In this document: one piece after another, positions 1-5,223 of the stretch | How positions within the stretch are numbered: the first letter of the stretch is position 1 | How the letters are laid out: each line of letters opens with the position of its first letter | DNA from: Clostridiales bacterium | GTDB lineage: Bacteria; Bacillota; Sulfobacillia; UBA995 | NCBI GenBank assembly: GCA_003517845.1 | Contig: DOZU01000098.1 | Coordinates: 1,818 to 11,415, forward strand | Direction: 5' to 3' | Length of the DNA: 9,598 nucleotides | Translations under genes and position numbers: made by a program | Notes under the pieces: generated by a model | What the model was told of the DNA's origin: nothing | What the model saw: the letters and a program-made list of their open reading frames with translations, nothing else | Database searches by the model: none

Positions 1-61
1 TCGCCCGGCGAGTCCGCCTATGCAGGACTTGCATGATGGGCCGTTTAGCGGGGGGAATAGC

Positions 62-95
62 CGCGATCGCGCTCGGGCTCGCCGGGAGAGCCCGA
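62..95. other. Palindrome and GC-rich hairpin in dnaA leader
   Basis: Bases 62-71 form the perfect 10-bp palindrome CGCGATCGCG. Directly after it, TCGGGCTC (73-80) and GAGCCCGA (88-95) form an 8-bp perfect stem with a 7-nt loop. No T-run follows, so it is not a standard intrinsic terminator for a gene to the left. It may be a structured part of the dnaA leader or promoter region, or chance in GC-rich DNA. The rest of bases 1-171 holds no gene that I can support. Confidence 0.35.
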
Positions 96-135
96 CCGGC
101 GCGACTCCGCCCGGTTGTCTTAGCGGCCGAGAGCC

Positions 136-144
136 TGTGGATAA
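136..144 (-). promoter_or_regulatory. DnaA box upstream of dnaA (perfect consensus)
   Basis: TGTGGATAA is the exact reverse complement of the DnaA box TTATCCACA. It sits 12 nt ahead of the dnaA Shine-Dalgarno. DnaA boxes in this position commonly mediate autoregulation of dnaA and can form one half of a bipartite origin; the role here is inferred from that pattern. It is the only perfect consensus box I found in the intergenic regions. Confidence 0.8.
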
Positions 145-155
145 CCCGCAGGGCC

Positions 156-163
156 GGGGAGGA
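156..163 (+). promoter_or_regulatory. dnaA ribosome binding site
   Basis: GGGGAGGA lies 8 nt before the ATG at 172. It fixes that codon as the dnaA start, which agrees with the expected N-terminus of DnaA domain I. Confidence 0.75.
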
Positions 164-171
164 ACGCGGCA

Positions 172-1527
172 ATGAAACCGCAGTTATCGGAAATATGGGA
201 CCGTACCCTCGAGTTGCTGCGTTATGAGCTGCTCAAGCCCAGCTTCGATACGTGGTTGCTAAATACGCAACCGCTGGCCTTGATGGATGACACGATTGTC
301 ATCGGCGTGCCCAACGAGTTCGCGCGAGACTGGCTGGAACGGCGGTATGCCGAGGACATCCGCCGGACGCTCCGGCGAGTCCTGGAACGGGACCTCAGGA
401 TCAAGTTCGTCATCCCGAACAGCAGCGGCGTGGCTCCCGCCAAGGTGCCGCCGAGCGAGGCGGAAATGCTTCCGGCCACGGCTCGCCCGGCGCCGTCGCA
501 CGCGGGCGTCCTGAATGCGAAATACACTTTCGACAGCTTCGTCGTCGGCACGCAAAGCCGCCTGGCGCATGCCGCTTGCCTGGCCGTGGCCGAAGCCCCC
601 GCCCGCTCGTATAATCCGCTTTTCATCTATGGCGGCGTAGGTCTGGGGAAAACCCACCTCATGCAGGCTGTCGCTCACTACTCGCTGCAGTTGCGCCCGG
701 ACCAGCAGGCCCTGTACGTTTCCTCCGAGAAGTTCACCAATGAGATGATCAACAGCATCCGGGACGATCGGATGCCGGACTTCAAGAATCGCTATCGCAG
801 CATCGATCTGTTGTTGATCGACGACATTCAATTCTTGGCGGGCAAGGAGCGGACTCAGGAGGAATTCTTCTACACCTTCGAAGCCCTCCATGGGGCCTCG
901 CGGCAGATCGTGATCTCCAGCGATCGCCCGCCCAAGGAGATCCCGACCCTCGAGGAACGGCTGCGAACCCGGTTTGAATGGGGTTTGATCGCCGATATCC
1001 AGCCTCCGGACTTCGAGACGCGAGTGGCCATCCTGCGTAAGAAAGCGCAGTATGAGAGGCTGGTTTTGCCGGACGATGTCGCTTCTTTCATAGCCAGCCG
1101 GGTATCCACCAACATCCGCGAGTTAGAGGGGGCGCTAACGCGCATCATGGCCTACGCAGCGTTCACCGGGACAACCCTCGACATCGCGGTGACGGCAGAG
1201 GCCTTGCGGGACCTGGTGGACGATGTCCGCCCCCGGGTGATAAACATCGGGGGGATCCAGTCAGTCGTCGCTCAATACTACGGCCTCAAGATCGAAGATC
1301 TGCAGGCGAAACGCCGAACTCGCTCCCTGACTTTCCCCCGCCATGTGGCCATCTATCTATGCCGCGAGTTGACCGACGCCTCCTTGCCGAGAATCGGCGA
1401 CGAGTTCGGGGGCCGGGACCATACGACGGTGATCTATGCCCACGAGAAGATCAAGGGCGAATTGGAGCGGGATTCGGGATTACGGCGAGTCATCGGCGAG
1501 TTGACGGAACGAGTCCAGGGGGCCTGA
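172..1527 (+). CDS. dnaA: Chromosomal replication initiator protein DnaA
   Basis: DnaA binds DnaA boxes at oriC as an ATP-bound AAA+ filament, melts the origin and helps load the replicative helicase. The 451-residue protein has all four domains. Domain I is residues 1 to about 85 (start MKPQLSEIWD). A short, poorly conserved, Pro/Ala-rich linker spans about 86-115. The AAA+ domain begins near YTFDSFVVG (118) with Walker A GGVGLGKTH (154-162), Walker B LLLIDDIQF (213-221), sensor 1 region IVISSDRPP (246-254), arginine-finger region ERLRTRFEWG (262-271) and sensor 2 region NIRELEGAL (314-322). The C-terminal helix-turn-helix carries the DnaA signature GRDHTTVIYAHEKI (414-427), which contacts the box. 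Length is normal for the family; the linker is at the short end. The ATG at 172 is preceded by a strong Shine-Dalgarno and a perfect DnaA box, suggesting autoregulation. The gene leads the origin cluster and is followed by the putative oriC. Confidence 0.98.
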   Translation: MKPQLSEIWDRTLELLRYELLKPSFDTWLLNTQPLALMDDTIVIGVPNEFARDWLERRYAEDIRRTLRRVLERDLRIKFVIPNSSGVAPAKVPPSEAEMLPATARPAPSHAGVLNAKYTFDSFVVGTQSRLAHAACLAVAEAPARSYNPLFIYGGVGLGKTHLMQAVAHYSLQLRPDQQALYVSSEKFTNEMINSIRDDRMPDFKNRYRSIDLLLIDDIQFLAGKERTQEEFFYTFEALHGASRQIVISSDRPPKEIPTLEERLRTRFEWGLIADIQPPDFETRVAILRKKAQYERLVLPDDVASFIASRVSTNIRELEGALTRIMAYAAFTGTTLDIAVTAEALRDLVDDVRPRVINIGGIQSVVAQYYGLKIEDLQAKRRTRSLTFPRHVAIYLCRELTDASLPRIGDEFGGRDHTTVIYAHEKIKGELERDSGLRRVIGELTERVQGA

Positions 1528-1536
1528 ACGTGAGTT

Positions 1537-1545
1537 TGGGGATAA
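1537..1545 (-). promoter_or_regulatory. DnaA box-like site (TTATCCCCA variant)
   Basis: TGGGGATAA on the + strand reads TTATCCCCA on the - strand, one mismatch from TTATCCACA. It begins 10 nt after the dnaA stop codon. The identical 9-mer occurs in the opposite orientation at 1629-1637, so the two face each other across the origin region. Confidence 0.6.
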
Positions 1546-1575
1546 ATCGACGGCAATCAACAGGATATCCTTCGA

Positions 1576-1584
1576 CTATCCACT
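1576..1584 (+). promoter_or_regulatory. Weak DnaA box-like site
   Basis: CTATCCACT differs from TTATCCACA at the first and last base and keeps the central TATCCAC core. It is weak by itself, and supported mainly by its position between two better boxes in the putative oriC. Confidence 0.4.
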
Positions 1585-1628
1585 CCCTCTCCCGGATGTC
1601 CGACGCCAAACGGCACGGTTTCCCGGGT

Positions 1629-1637
1629 TTATCCCCA
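1629..1637 (+). promoter_or_regulatory. DnaA box-like site (TTATCCCCA variant) next to unwinding element
   Basis: TTATCCCCA has one mismatch to TTATCCACA. A more degenerate copy, ATTTCCCCA, overlaps its last base (1637-1645), giving a tandem pair oriented towards the triplet run at 1650. In B. subtilis the boxes next to the DnaA-trios nucleate the filament that melts DNA; the same role is inferred here. Confidence 0.6.
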
Positions 1638-1649
1638 TTTCCCCAGCGC

Positions 1650-1664
1650 TTATTACTACAACTA
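1650..1664 (+). other. DnaA-trio-like unwinding element
   Basis: The + strand reads TTA TTA CTA CAA CTA, so the opposite strand read 3' to 5' is AAT AAT GAT GTT GAT. This resembles the repeated 3'-GAT-type triplets (DnaA-trio) to which ATP-DnaA binds as a single-stranded filament. It follows a DnaA-box-like tandem and the GC-rich spacer GCGC, as in the basal unwinding system of B. subtilis. Three of the five triplets fit well, TTA twice is a tolerated variant form, and CAA is the poorest fit. Confidence 0.5.
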
Positions 1665-1671
1665 CGGTTTG

Positions 1672-1685
1672 TGATCGATCGATCA
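1672..1685. repeat. 14-bp perfect palindrome with three GATC sites
   Basis: TGATCGATCGATCA is its own reverse complement and holds three tandem GATC tetramers. It lies between the triplet run and the dnaN ribosome binding site. It could be a protein-binding operator, a methylation-sensitive element, or an incidental tetranucleotide iteration. Confidence 0.6.
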
Positions 1686-1712
1686 TAAATGGATGAGATG
1701 TCACGCCATGGT

Positions 1713-1719
1713 GGAGGTG
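1713..1719 (+). promoter_or_regulatory. dnaN ribosome binding site
   Basis: GGAGGTG ends 6 nt before the ATG at 1726. It selects that ATG rather than the earlier ATGs at 1690, 1694 and 1708. Confidence 0.75.
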
Positions 1720-1725
1720 TAGGGG

Positions 1726-2832
1726 ATGCAGTTAAGTCTGCCCCAGGCCCAACTACTGCAATCGCTGAACATCATCAACCGTACCATCTCCTCGCGTTCC
1801 GTACTGCCGATCCTCACCGGTGTCCTGCTGGAAGCGCGCGATGGGGCGCTCCGGCTGGTGGGGAGCGACAATGAGACCTGGATGGAGCTGTCGGTCCCCG
1901 CAACCGTGGCCGCGGCGGGATCGCTGGTCGTCCCCGCACGCTACCTGATGGAGTTGGTCCGGCGAATCCCCTACGGGCAAGTCTCGCTCAATGCCAATGC
2001 GACTCAGCGCAGCTTGAACGTGTCCTGGGGGAGGGGCAAGCTGGCGGTTCACGGGTTCGATGCCGCTGAGTTTCCGATGATCCCACAGGTGGTGGGCGAA
2101 GCGGAGTTGGAAATCGGTCGTCTAGATCTGCTTCGGATGATACGGCAGACGCATTTTGCCTTGTCGGCGGACGCGACGAGGGCAGCATTCACGGGCACGC
2201 TGGTTACGCGCGATGACGATCGGCTGACCCTGGTGACGACGGATGGTTTCCGGCTTGCGCTTTCCGCGACGAGGGTCGCCTTGCCGGCGGAGCAGGAACT
2301 TGGGGCAATTGTCCCGGGACGAGTGCTCGGAGACCTTGCGGCTATCATCGATGGGGAAGGACCCTCAATCCAGGTGACCATGAGCAAACAACTGATGTCC
2401 TTCCGGAGCGGTCCCTTACAGGTAGTCACCCGGCTGCTCGAAGGTCACTTCCCGCCGTATCGCCAAGTCATCCCTCGGGATTTCCCCACGAGCATCCAGA
2501 CCGATCGGACGGCGCTGGAGCAAGCCTGCGACCTGGCATCAGCCGCCCTTCGCGAGTCGGGACAAGCCATGCGTTTGGAACTCAGTCCGGAAAGGCTTCT
2601 GATCCAAGCCAATGCACCCGAGCGGGGCGATCTTGAAGAGGAAATTCCCGTCCAGTTTGAAGGCGAGCCCATGAAAGTAGCCTTCAATCCCCGTTACTTT
2701 GTCGAGGGGGTCCGAGCCGTCGAAACGCAAGAAGTGCGCTGTCGGTTCACCGGGCCGGGCAGCGCGGCCTGCGTGTACGGTAAAGGCCAGGACAACTTCC
2801 TTTACGTGGTCCTGCCGGTGAAAGTCGAGTAA
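1726..2832 (+). CDS. dnaN: DNA polymerase III beta subunit (sliding clamp)
   Basis: The beta clamp forms a dimeric ring around DNA that tethers the replicative polymerase and recruits repair and ligation factors through its peptide-binding pocket. The 368-residue product has the normal length and the three-fold domain repeat of the family. Recognisable segments are the N-terminal ISSRSVLPILTGVLLEA (21-37), TTDGFRLALS (171-180) near the end of domain II's first half, LEGHFPPYRQVIP (238-250) leading into domain III, FNPRYFVEGVRAV (320-332), and the C-terminal YVVLPVKVE (360-368), equivalent to the usual YLIMPMRL-type tail that shapes the protein-binding pocket. The start is set by a clear Shine-Dalgarno. 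It is followed after only 9 nt by recF, implying co-transcription and perhaps translational coupling. Confidence 0.97.
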   Translation: MQLSLPQAQLLQSLNIINRTISSRSVLPILTGVLLEARDGALRLVGSDNETWMELSVPATVAAAGSLVVPARYLMELVRRIPYGQVSLNANATQRSLNVSWGRGKLAVHGFDAAEFPMIPQVVGEAELEIGRLDLLRMIRQTHFALSADATRAAFTGTLVTRDDDRLTLVTTDGFRLALSATRVALPAEQELGAIVPGRVLGDLAAIIDGEGPSIQVTMSKQLMSFRSGPLQVVTRLLEGHFPPYRQVIPRDFPTSIQTDRTALEQACDLASAALRESGQAMRLELSPERLLIQANAPERGDLEEEIPVQFEGEPMKVAFNPRYFVEGVRAVETQEVRCRFTGPGSAACVYGKGQDNFLYVVLPVKVE

Positions 2833-2841
2833 GGAAAACCG

Positions 2842-3957
2842 GTGCACGTTCACCGTGTCGAACTGGTCGACTTCCGCAATTATGAGCAATTGACCCTTGA
2901 TCTGACGCCAGGTTGTAGCTTCTTCCTGGGGCCGAATGGGTCGGGCAAGACCAATCTCCTCGAAGCGATCCGCGTCATCGCCTGTGGCCGCTCCCACCGG
3001 GGAGCGCGGGACTCGGACATGGTGCGTCTGGGCCGTCCTGGTTACCGGATAGCGGTTGCGGCGTTGGGCCGGCAGGAAGCCCTCGAACTCGATCTAGTGT
3101 GGAAGCGCGGCCAAAGCAGGCGTCTCCGCCTCAATGGCGTCCCGGTCGAACGGATGGCGGATGCCCTGGGTCGACTACCGGTCGTCATCTTCTCCCCGGG
3201 TGAGTTGGAACTGGTTCAGGGTGGTCCCGTCGGGCGGCGCCGGTACCTCGACCTACTCCTGTGCCAGCTTTTCCCCGCTTACTACGACCGGTGGCTAACT
3301 TACCAGCGGGTCCTGCTCCAACGGAACCGATTACTGATTCAGTCGCGAGGCGATCCTCATCCCGGCGAGCGGGAAGTATGGGACGGGAGTCTCGTGGAAG
3401 CGGGACTGCCACTCGCGGCGTATCGGCAAGAGCTTGCAGCTCAGCTGGCGGGCGTGCTGCCCGCACTGCACGCCCGGTTGGTGGGCGCGGCGGAAGCCTT
3501 GAAGGTGGAATATCAGCCCGGCGTTTCGGGGCCGCCCGCGTCGCTCCGGAATGGCGATGAGTGGATGGCCGCATACCGGCAGCAACTCGTTCATGCCCGC
3601 CCGCTCGAACGGCGCCGGCGCCTCACGCTCATCGGGCCCCATCGCGACGACCTGGCCATCAGTTGGCAAGGACGCAACCTGCGCACCTTTGCTTCCCAAG
3701 GCCAGCAACGAATGGCCGCCCTGGCCATGAAACTGGCGGAGGTACAACTGCTGCGGCGCCAAGCGGGAGAGGAACCAGTCCTCCTCTTGGACGACGTACT
3801 ATCGGAACTGGACTCCAGCCGCCGAGCGGTTCTCCTGGACTTTCTCGCCGAGGGCGGCCAAACCCTGATCACCGCCGCGGCTCTGGGCGGGGCCATCCGG
3901 GCGGACGACTCCGCCCGCTTCTACCATGTGGAAGCGGGCCAGGTGCGCGGCGGCTGA
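2842..3957 (+). CDS. recF: DNA replication and repair protein RecF
   Basis: RecF is an SMC/ABC-like ATPase that works with RecO and RecR to load RecA at single-stranded gaps and stalled forks. The 371-residue protein starts MHVHRVELVDFRNYEQL, the typical RecF opening. Walker A is GPNGSGKTN (30-38). The ABC signature region is TFASQGQQRMAAL (282-294), preceded by the conserved IGPHRDDL (264-271). Walker B with D-loop is VLLLDDVLSELD (313-324), and the C-terminal TLITAAAL (341-348) matches the family's terminal strand. The start is GTG at 2842, with AAGGAA at 2831-2836, overlapping the dnaN stop, as Shine-Dalgarno. It lies directly behind dnaN and is apparently the last gene of the dnaN transcription unit, since the following two genes are on the other strand. 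Confidence 0.96.
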   Translation: MHVHRVELVDFRNYEQLTLDLTPGCSFFLGPNGSGKTNLLEAIRVIACGRSHRGARDSDMVRLGRPGYRIAVAALGRQEALELDLVWKRGQSRRLRLNGVPVERMADALGRLPVVIFSPGELELVQGGPVGRRRYLDLLLCQLFPAYYDRWLTYQRVLLQRNRLLIQSRGDPHPGEREVWDGSLVEAGLPLAAYRQELAAQLAGVLPALHARLVGAAEALKVEYQPGVSGPPASLRNGDEWMAAYRQQLVHARPLERRRRLTLIGPHRDDLAISWQGRNLRTFASQGQQRMAALAMKLAEVQLLRRQAGEEPVLLLDDVLSELDSSRRAVLLDFLAEGGQTLITAAALGGAIRADDSARFYHVEAGQVRGG

Positions 3958-4008
3958 GATCGGGAAACGATGGCGTGCTTCAGACGCGCGGCGGGGGTGC
4001 TACAGGTT

Positions 4009-4037
4009 GTAGGGGCGGGTTCTGAGCCCGCCCCTAC
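4009..4037. repeat. GC-rich palindromic repeat, copy 1
   Basis: GTAGGGGCGGG (4009-4019) and CCCGCCCCTAC (4027-4037) are perfect 11-bp arms around a 7-nt centre. The 25-nt core at 4011-4035 matches a second copy at 5028-5052 in 23 of 25 positions; the differences lie at the centre and in one flank of it. It lies in the 112-nt gap between the convergent ends of recF and the HEPN gene. It could act as a transcript-end hairpin in either direction but has no T-run. Dispersed REP-like palindromes of this general look occur in many GC-rich genomes. Confidence 0.85.
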
Positions 4038-4069
4038 CGCTTGGGCCGCGTGCCCAAACCATCGAGCGG

Positions 4070-4543
4070 TCACAGTTGTTCGAGGTAGTCCGCAAAAGCC
4101 ATCAGGTCTCCGCGAACCCGATCAAAAGCTGGGCGCACGTGCTGAATGAGGCGATCGACGCGCTCCCCATCGAGTTTGAAAGCGTAGACATTGCGAACGA
4201 CGTGCCTGAACCGCAGATACTCATCCAACTCTTCTTCGGTGTTTGCGGAAATCACCTGAGGACGAACCGGGGCCAGGCTGGCAGACATCTGTCGCAAGAG
4301 ATCGCGGTGCCAGTCCGGTCCTCCGGGGACACTCTGGTCCACGGCCAGCGCAATGTGGCGGAAAATGCGTTCGAGGCCGCCGTAGAAGTCGTGCAAGTTG
4401 AGCGCCGCAGAATCCAGGTAGAAGTCAGGTTCCGTAGACCCGCGGGCCAACCGCATTGCCTGCTCGGCGCGGGTTACGACCCTCGCCAGGTCGGCGAGTT
4501 CCTGGCGGATGCGACCGGCGGTGACCAGATTACGCTCGATCAT
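4070..4543 (-). CDS. HEPN-domain HepT-like protein (putative toxin of HEPN/MNT pair)
   Basis: This 157-residue, largely helical protein looks like a HepT-like HEPN protein. Members of this superfamily are typically RNases that are toxic when free and are neutralised by a partner MNT protein. Supporting segments are LDSAALNLHDFYGGLERIFR (43-62), which fits the conserved helix of HepT-like proteins, and YLRFRHVVRNVYAFKLDGERV (109-129), the core-motif helix. The usual HEPN motif is R-X4-6-H, often followed by X-Y. Here the equivalent reads R113-HVVR-N118-V-Y120, so Asn appears in place of the catalytic His while the Arg and Tyr are kept. It may belong to a subfamily with that variant, or be catalytically weak. 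The ATG at 4543 overlaps the MNT stop codon by 4 nt (ATGA), indicating translational coupling. Function as a toxin is inferred from family and pairing. Confidence 0.8.
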   Translation of the reverse strand: MIERNLVTAGRIRQELADLARVVTRAEQAMRLARGSTEPDFYLDSAALNLHDFYGGLERIFRHIALAVDQSVPGGPDWHRDLLRQMSASLAPVRPQVISANTEEELDEYLRFRHVVRNVYAFKLDGERVDRLIQHVRPAFDRVRGDLMAFADYLEQL

Positions 4544-4929
4544 AGTTCCTGCCCCTCTCGCTCAACGACCGCCAGCAGCGAGTCGCGACAAGTGTTGACG
4601 TCGACCAGGTTCATCTCGATTCCCTCGCCCAGGTCCATGACCGCCCCCATGGCCCGGAAGGTGTCCTCGGGGACGATGCCCCAGACGGCGATGTCCACGT
4701 CCGACCATCTGCCGAAGTCTCCGGGGCGAAGGAGAGAGCCGAACACGACCACTCGCGTGGCGCCGAAGTCTTCCTTGAGCAATTCAGCCGCCAGGCGTGC
4801 TCTTTCCCACGCCGTCTCCCTGCGGGCGGTCCGCTCTCTCTCCTCATGCTCCAGGCGCCGCCGGGCGGTAGCCCTATACAGCGCCATGTCTTCTTCACTT
4901 ATGCCCGGTAAGGACCCTTTAGTTATCAT
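4540..4929 (-). CDS. MNT-type minimal nucleotidyltransferase (putative antitoxin of HEPN/MNT pair)
   Basis: This is a small pol-beta-superfamily nucleotidyltransferase; known partners of HepT neutralise it, in one studied case by transferring AMP to a tyrosine near the HEPN motif. Numbered from the upstream GTG (4932), a charged helical N-terminal extension (about 12-55) precedes the NTase core. ATRVVVFGS (58-66) carries the Gly-Ser motif, SDVDIAVWG (77-85) gives the two metal-binding Asps D78 and D80, and IEMNLVDV (105-112) supplies the likely third Asp, D111. The GS to DxD spacing is 11 residues rather than the commonly quoted 10. All catalytic residues appear present, so it should be active. 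The start could be GTG at 4932 or ATG at 4929; I chose ATG because GGGGA (4941-4937) is then 7 nt away instead of 4. It is first in the - strand operon, ahead of the HEPN gene. Confidence 0.85.
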   Translation of the reverse strand: MITKGSLPGISEEDMALYRATARRRLEHEERERTARRETAWERARLAAELLKEDFGATRVVVFGSLLRPGDFGRWSDVDIAVWGIVPEDTFRAMGAVMDLGEGIEMNLVDVNTCRDSLLAVVEREGQEL

Positions 4930-4996
4930 CACCTGTTCCCCGGTCGGGCCGAACTCCCGCTGCGAGGCGGAGGCCGAACCGGACCCTTGCGCCTTG

Positions 4997-5002
4997 AGTA
5001 TA
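4997..5002 (-). promoter_or_regulatory. Possible -10 element for the MNT-HEPN operon
   Basis: On the - strand, TATACT (5002 to 4997) matches five of six bases of TATAAT and would start transcription about 60 nt before the MNT gene. No good -35 is visible: the expected position (around 5019-5025, TTTCTT-like) is weak and abuts the palindromic repeat starting at 5026. This is a tentative call. Confidence 0.3.
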
Positions 5003-5025
5003 ACCCGTTGGCGGCATCCAAGAAA

Positions 5026-5053
5026 GTAGGGGCGGGTTCCGAACCCGCCCCTG
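5026..5053. repeat. GC-rich palindromic repeat, copy 2
   Basis: AGGGGCGGGTTC (5028-5039) and GAACCCGCCCCT (5041-5052) are perfect 12-bp arms around a single central base. The core is 23/25 identical to copy 1 at 4011-4035, and both are preceded by GT. It lies upstream of both the - strand MNT gene and the + strand gyrB promoter. Together the two copies bracket the HEPN/MNT cassette. Confidence 0.85.
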
Positions 5054-5067
5054 GCCCGAGCGGAACC

Positions 5068-5108
5068 CGGCCAGGGTTGTGGCCCACGACGGGGCGCGAC
5101 CCTGGCCG
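5068..5108. repeat. Inverted repeat upstream of gyrB promoter
   Basis: CGGCCAGGGT (5068-5077) and ACCCTGGCCG (5099-5108) are perfect 10-bp inverted arms separated by 21 bp, with centres 31 bp (about three helical turns) apart. The right arm ends 9 bp before the possible gyrB -35. An extra copy of CCCTGGCC lies at 5049-5056, at the edge of the palindromic repeat. It could be an operator for a dimeric regulator or a hairpin; no function can be read from it. Confidence 0.55.
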
Positions 5109-5117
5109 CCCGCTTGC

Positions 5118-5147
5118 TTGTTGGCCGGCGGCGCTACATGCTATAAT
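5118..5147 (+). promoter_or_regulatory. gyrB promoter (extended -10)
   Basis: TGCTATAAT (5139-5147) is a perfect extended -10 element in otherwise GC-rich DNA. A weak -35, TTGTTG (5118-5123), lies 18 bp upstream; extended -10 promoters tolerate a poor -35. The predicted transcript start near 5153-5155 gives a leader of about 70 nt before gyrB. This gives gyrB, and probably gyrA, a promoter independent of dnaN-recF, which is needed because the - strand cassette separates them. Confidence 0.7.
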
Positions 5148-5209
5148 TCGTCCGTGGCGCCCGGGGCGATGGGAACCGCGGCGGGTTTAGCTTTTTGAGC
5201 CCTGGCGGC

Positions 5210-5216
5210 AAAGGGG
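5210..5216 (+). promoter_or_regulatory. gyrB ribosome binding site
   Basis: AAAGGGG sits 7 nt before TTG at 5224. No ATG or GTG is in frame in the short upstream leader, so this site supports the TTG start. Confidence 0.5.
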
Positions 5217-5223
5217 TGGCGGG

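Larger units (their letters stand above)
1528..1725. other. oriC: Putative origin of replication (oriC), dnaA-dnaN intergenic region
   Basis: This 198-bp non-coding gap between dnaA and dnaN is the usual site of oriC in bacteria with this gene order. It contains DnaA-box-like 9-mers at 1537-1545 (- strand), 1576-1584 (+) and 1629-1637 (+), and a palindrome AGGATATCCT at 1562-1571 that presents the TATCC core in both directions. A run of CTA/TTA-type triplets follows at 1650-1664, then a GATC palindrome at 1672-1685 and a comparatively AT-rich stretch up to the dnaN Shine-Dalgarno. The order box, GC-rich spacer, triplets, AT-rich matches the basal unwinding system described for Bacillus subtilis. 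Assignment as oriC is inference from position plus motifs; no replication data are available from sequence. Confidence 0.8.

Noticed and set aside
63..70. GCGATCGC octamer as a HIP1-type repeat (second copy at 920-927)
   Set aside because: Two copies in 9.6 kb of GC-rich DNA, one of them inside dnaA, do not show the high frequency that defines HIP1.
33..227. 64-codon + strand open frame before dnaA
   Set aside because: It runs into dnaA in another frame, has no convincing Shine-Dalgarno and a composition typical of random GC-rich translation.
259..891. 210-codon - strand open frame within dnaA, and similar long - strand frames within gyrB (5998-6744) and gyrA (7790-8707)
   Set aside because: They are complementary-strand shadows of strongly conserved genes and show no protein family features.
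1668..1689. Separate dnaN promoter with CATAAA as -10
   Set aside because: No acceptable -35 at 16-18 bp, and the AT-rich bases are better explained by the unwinding region.
4009..4037. Intrinsic terminator for recF or for the HEPN gene
   Set aside because: The hairpin is strong but no T-run follows on either strand, and the same element recurs upstream of gyrB, so a repeat is the better description.
4076..5029. 317-codon + strand open frame spanning the recF-gyrB interval
   Set aside because: It lies antisense to both MNT and HEPN genes, which have recognisable family motifs and coupled starts. Its translation is Ser/Arg-rich and shows no domain; long antisense frames are common in GC-rich DNA.
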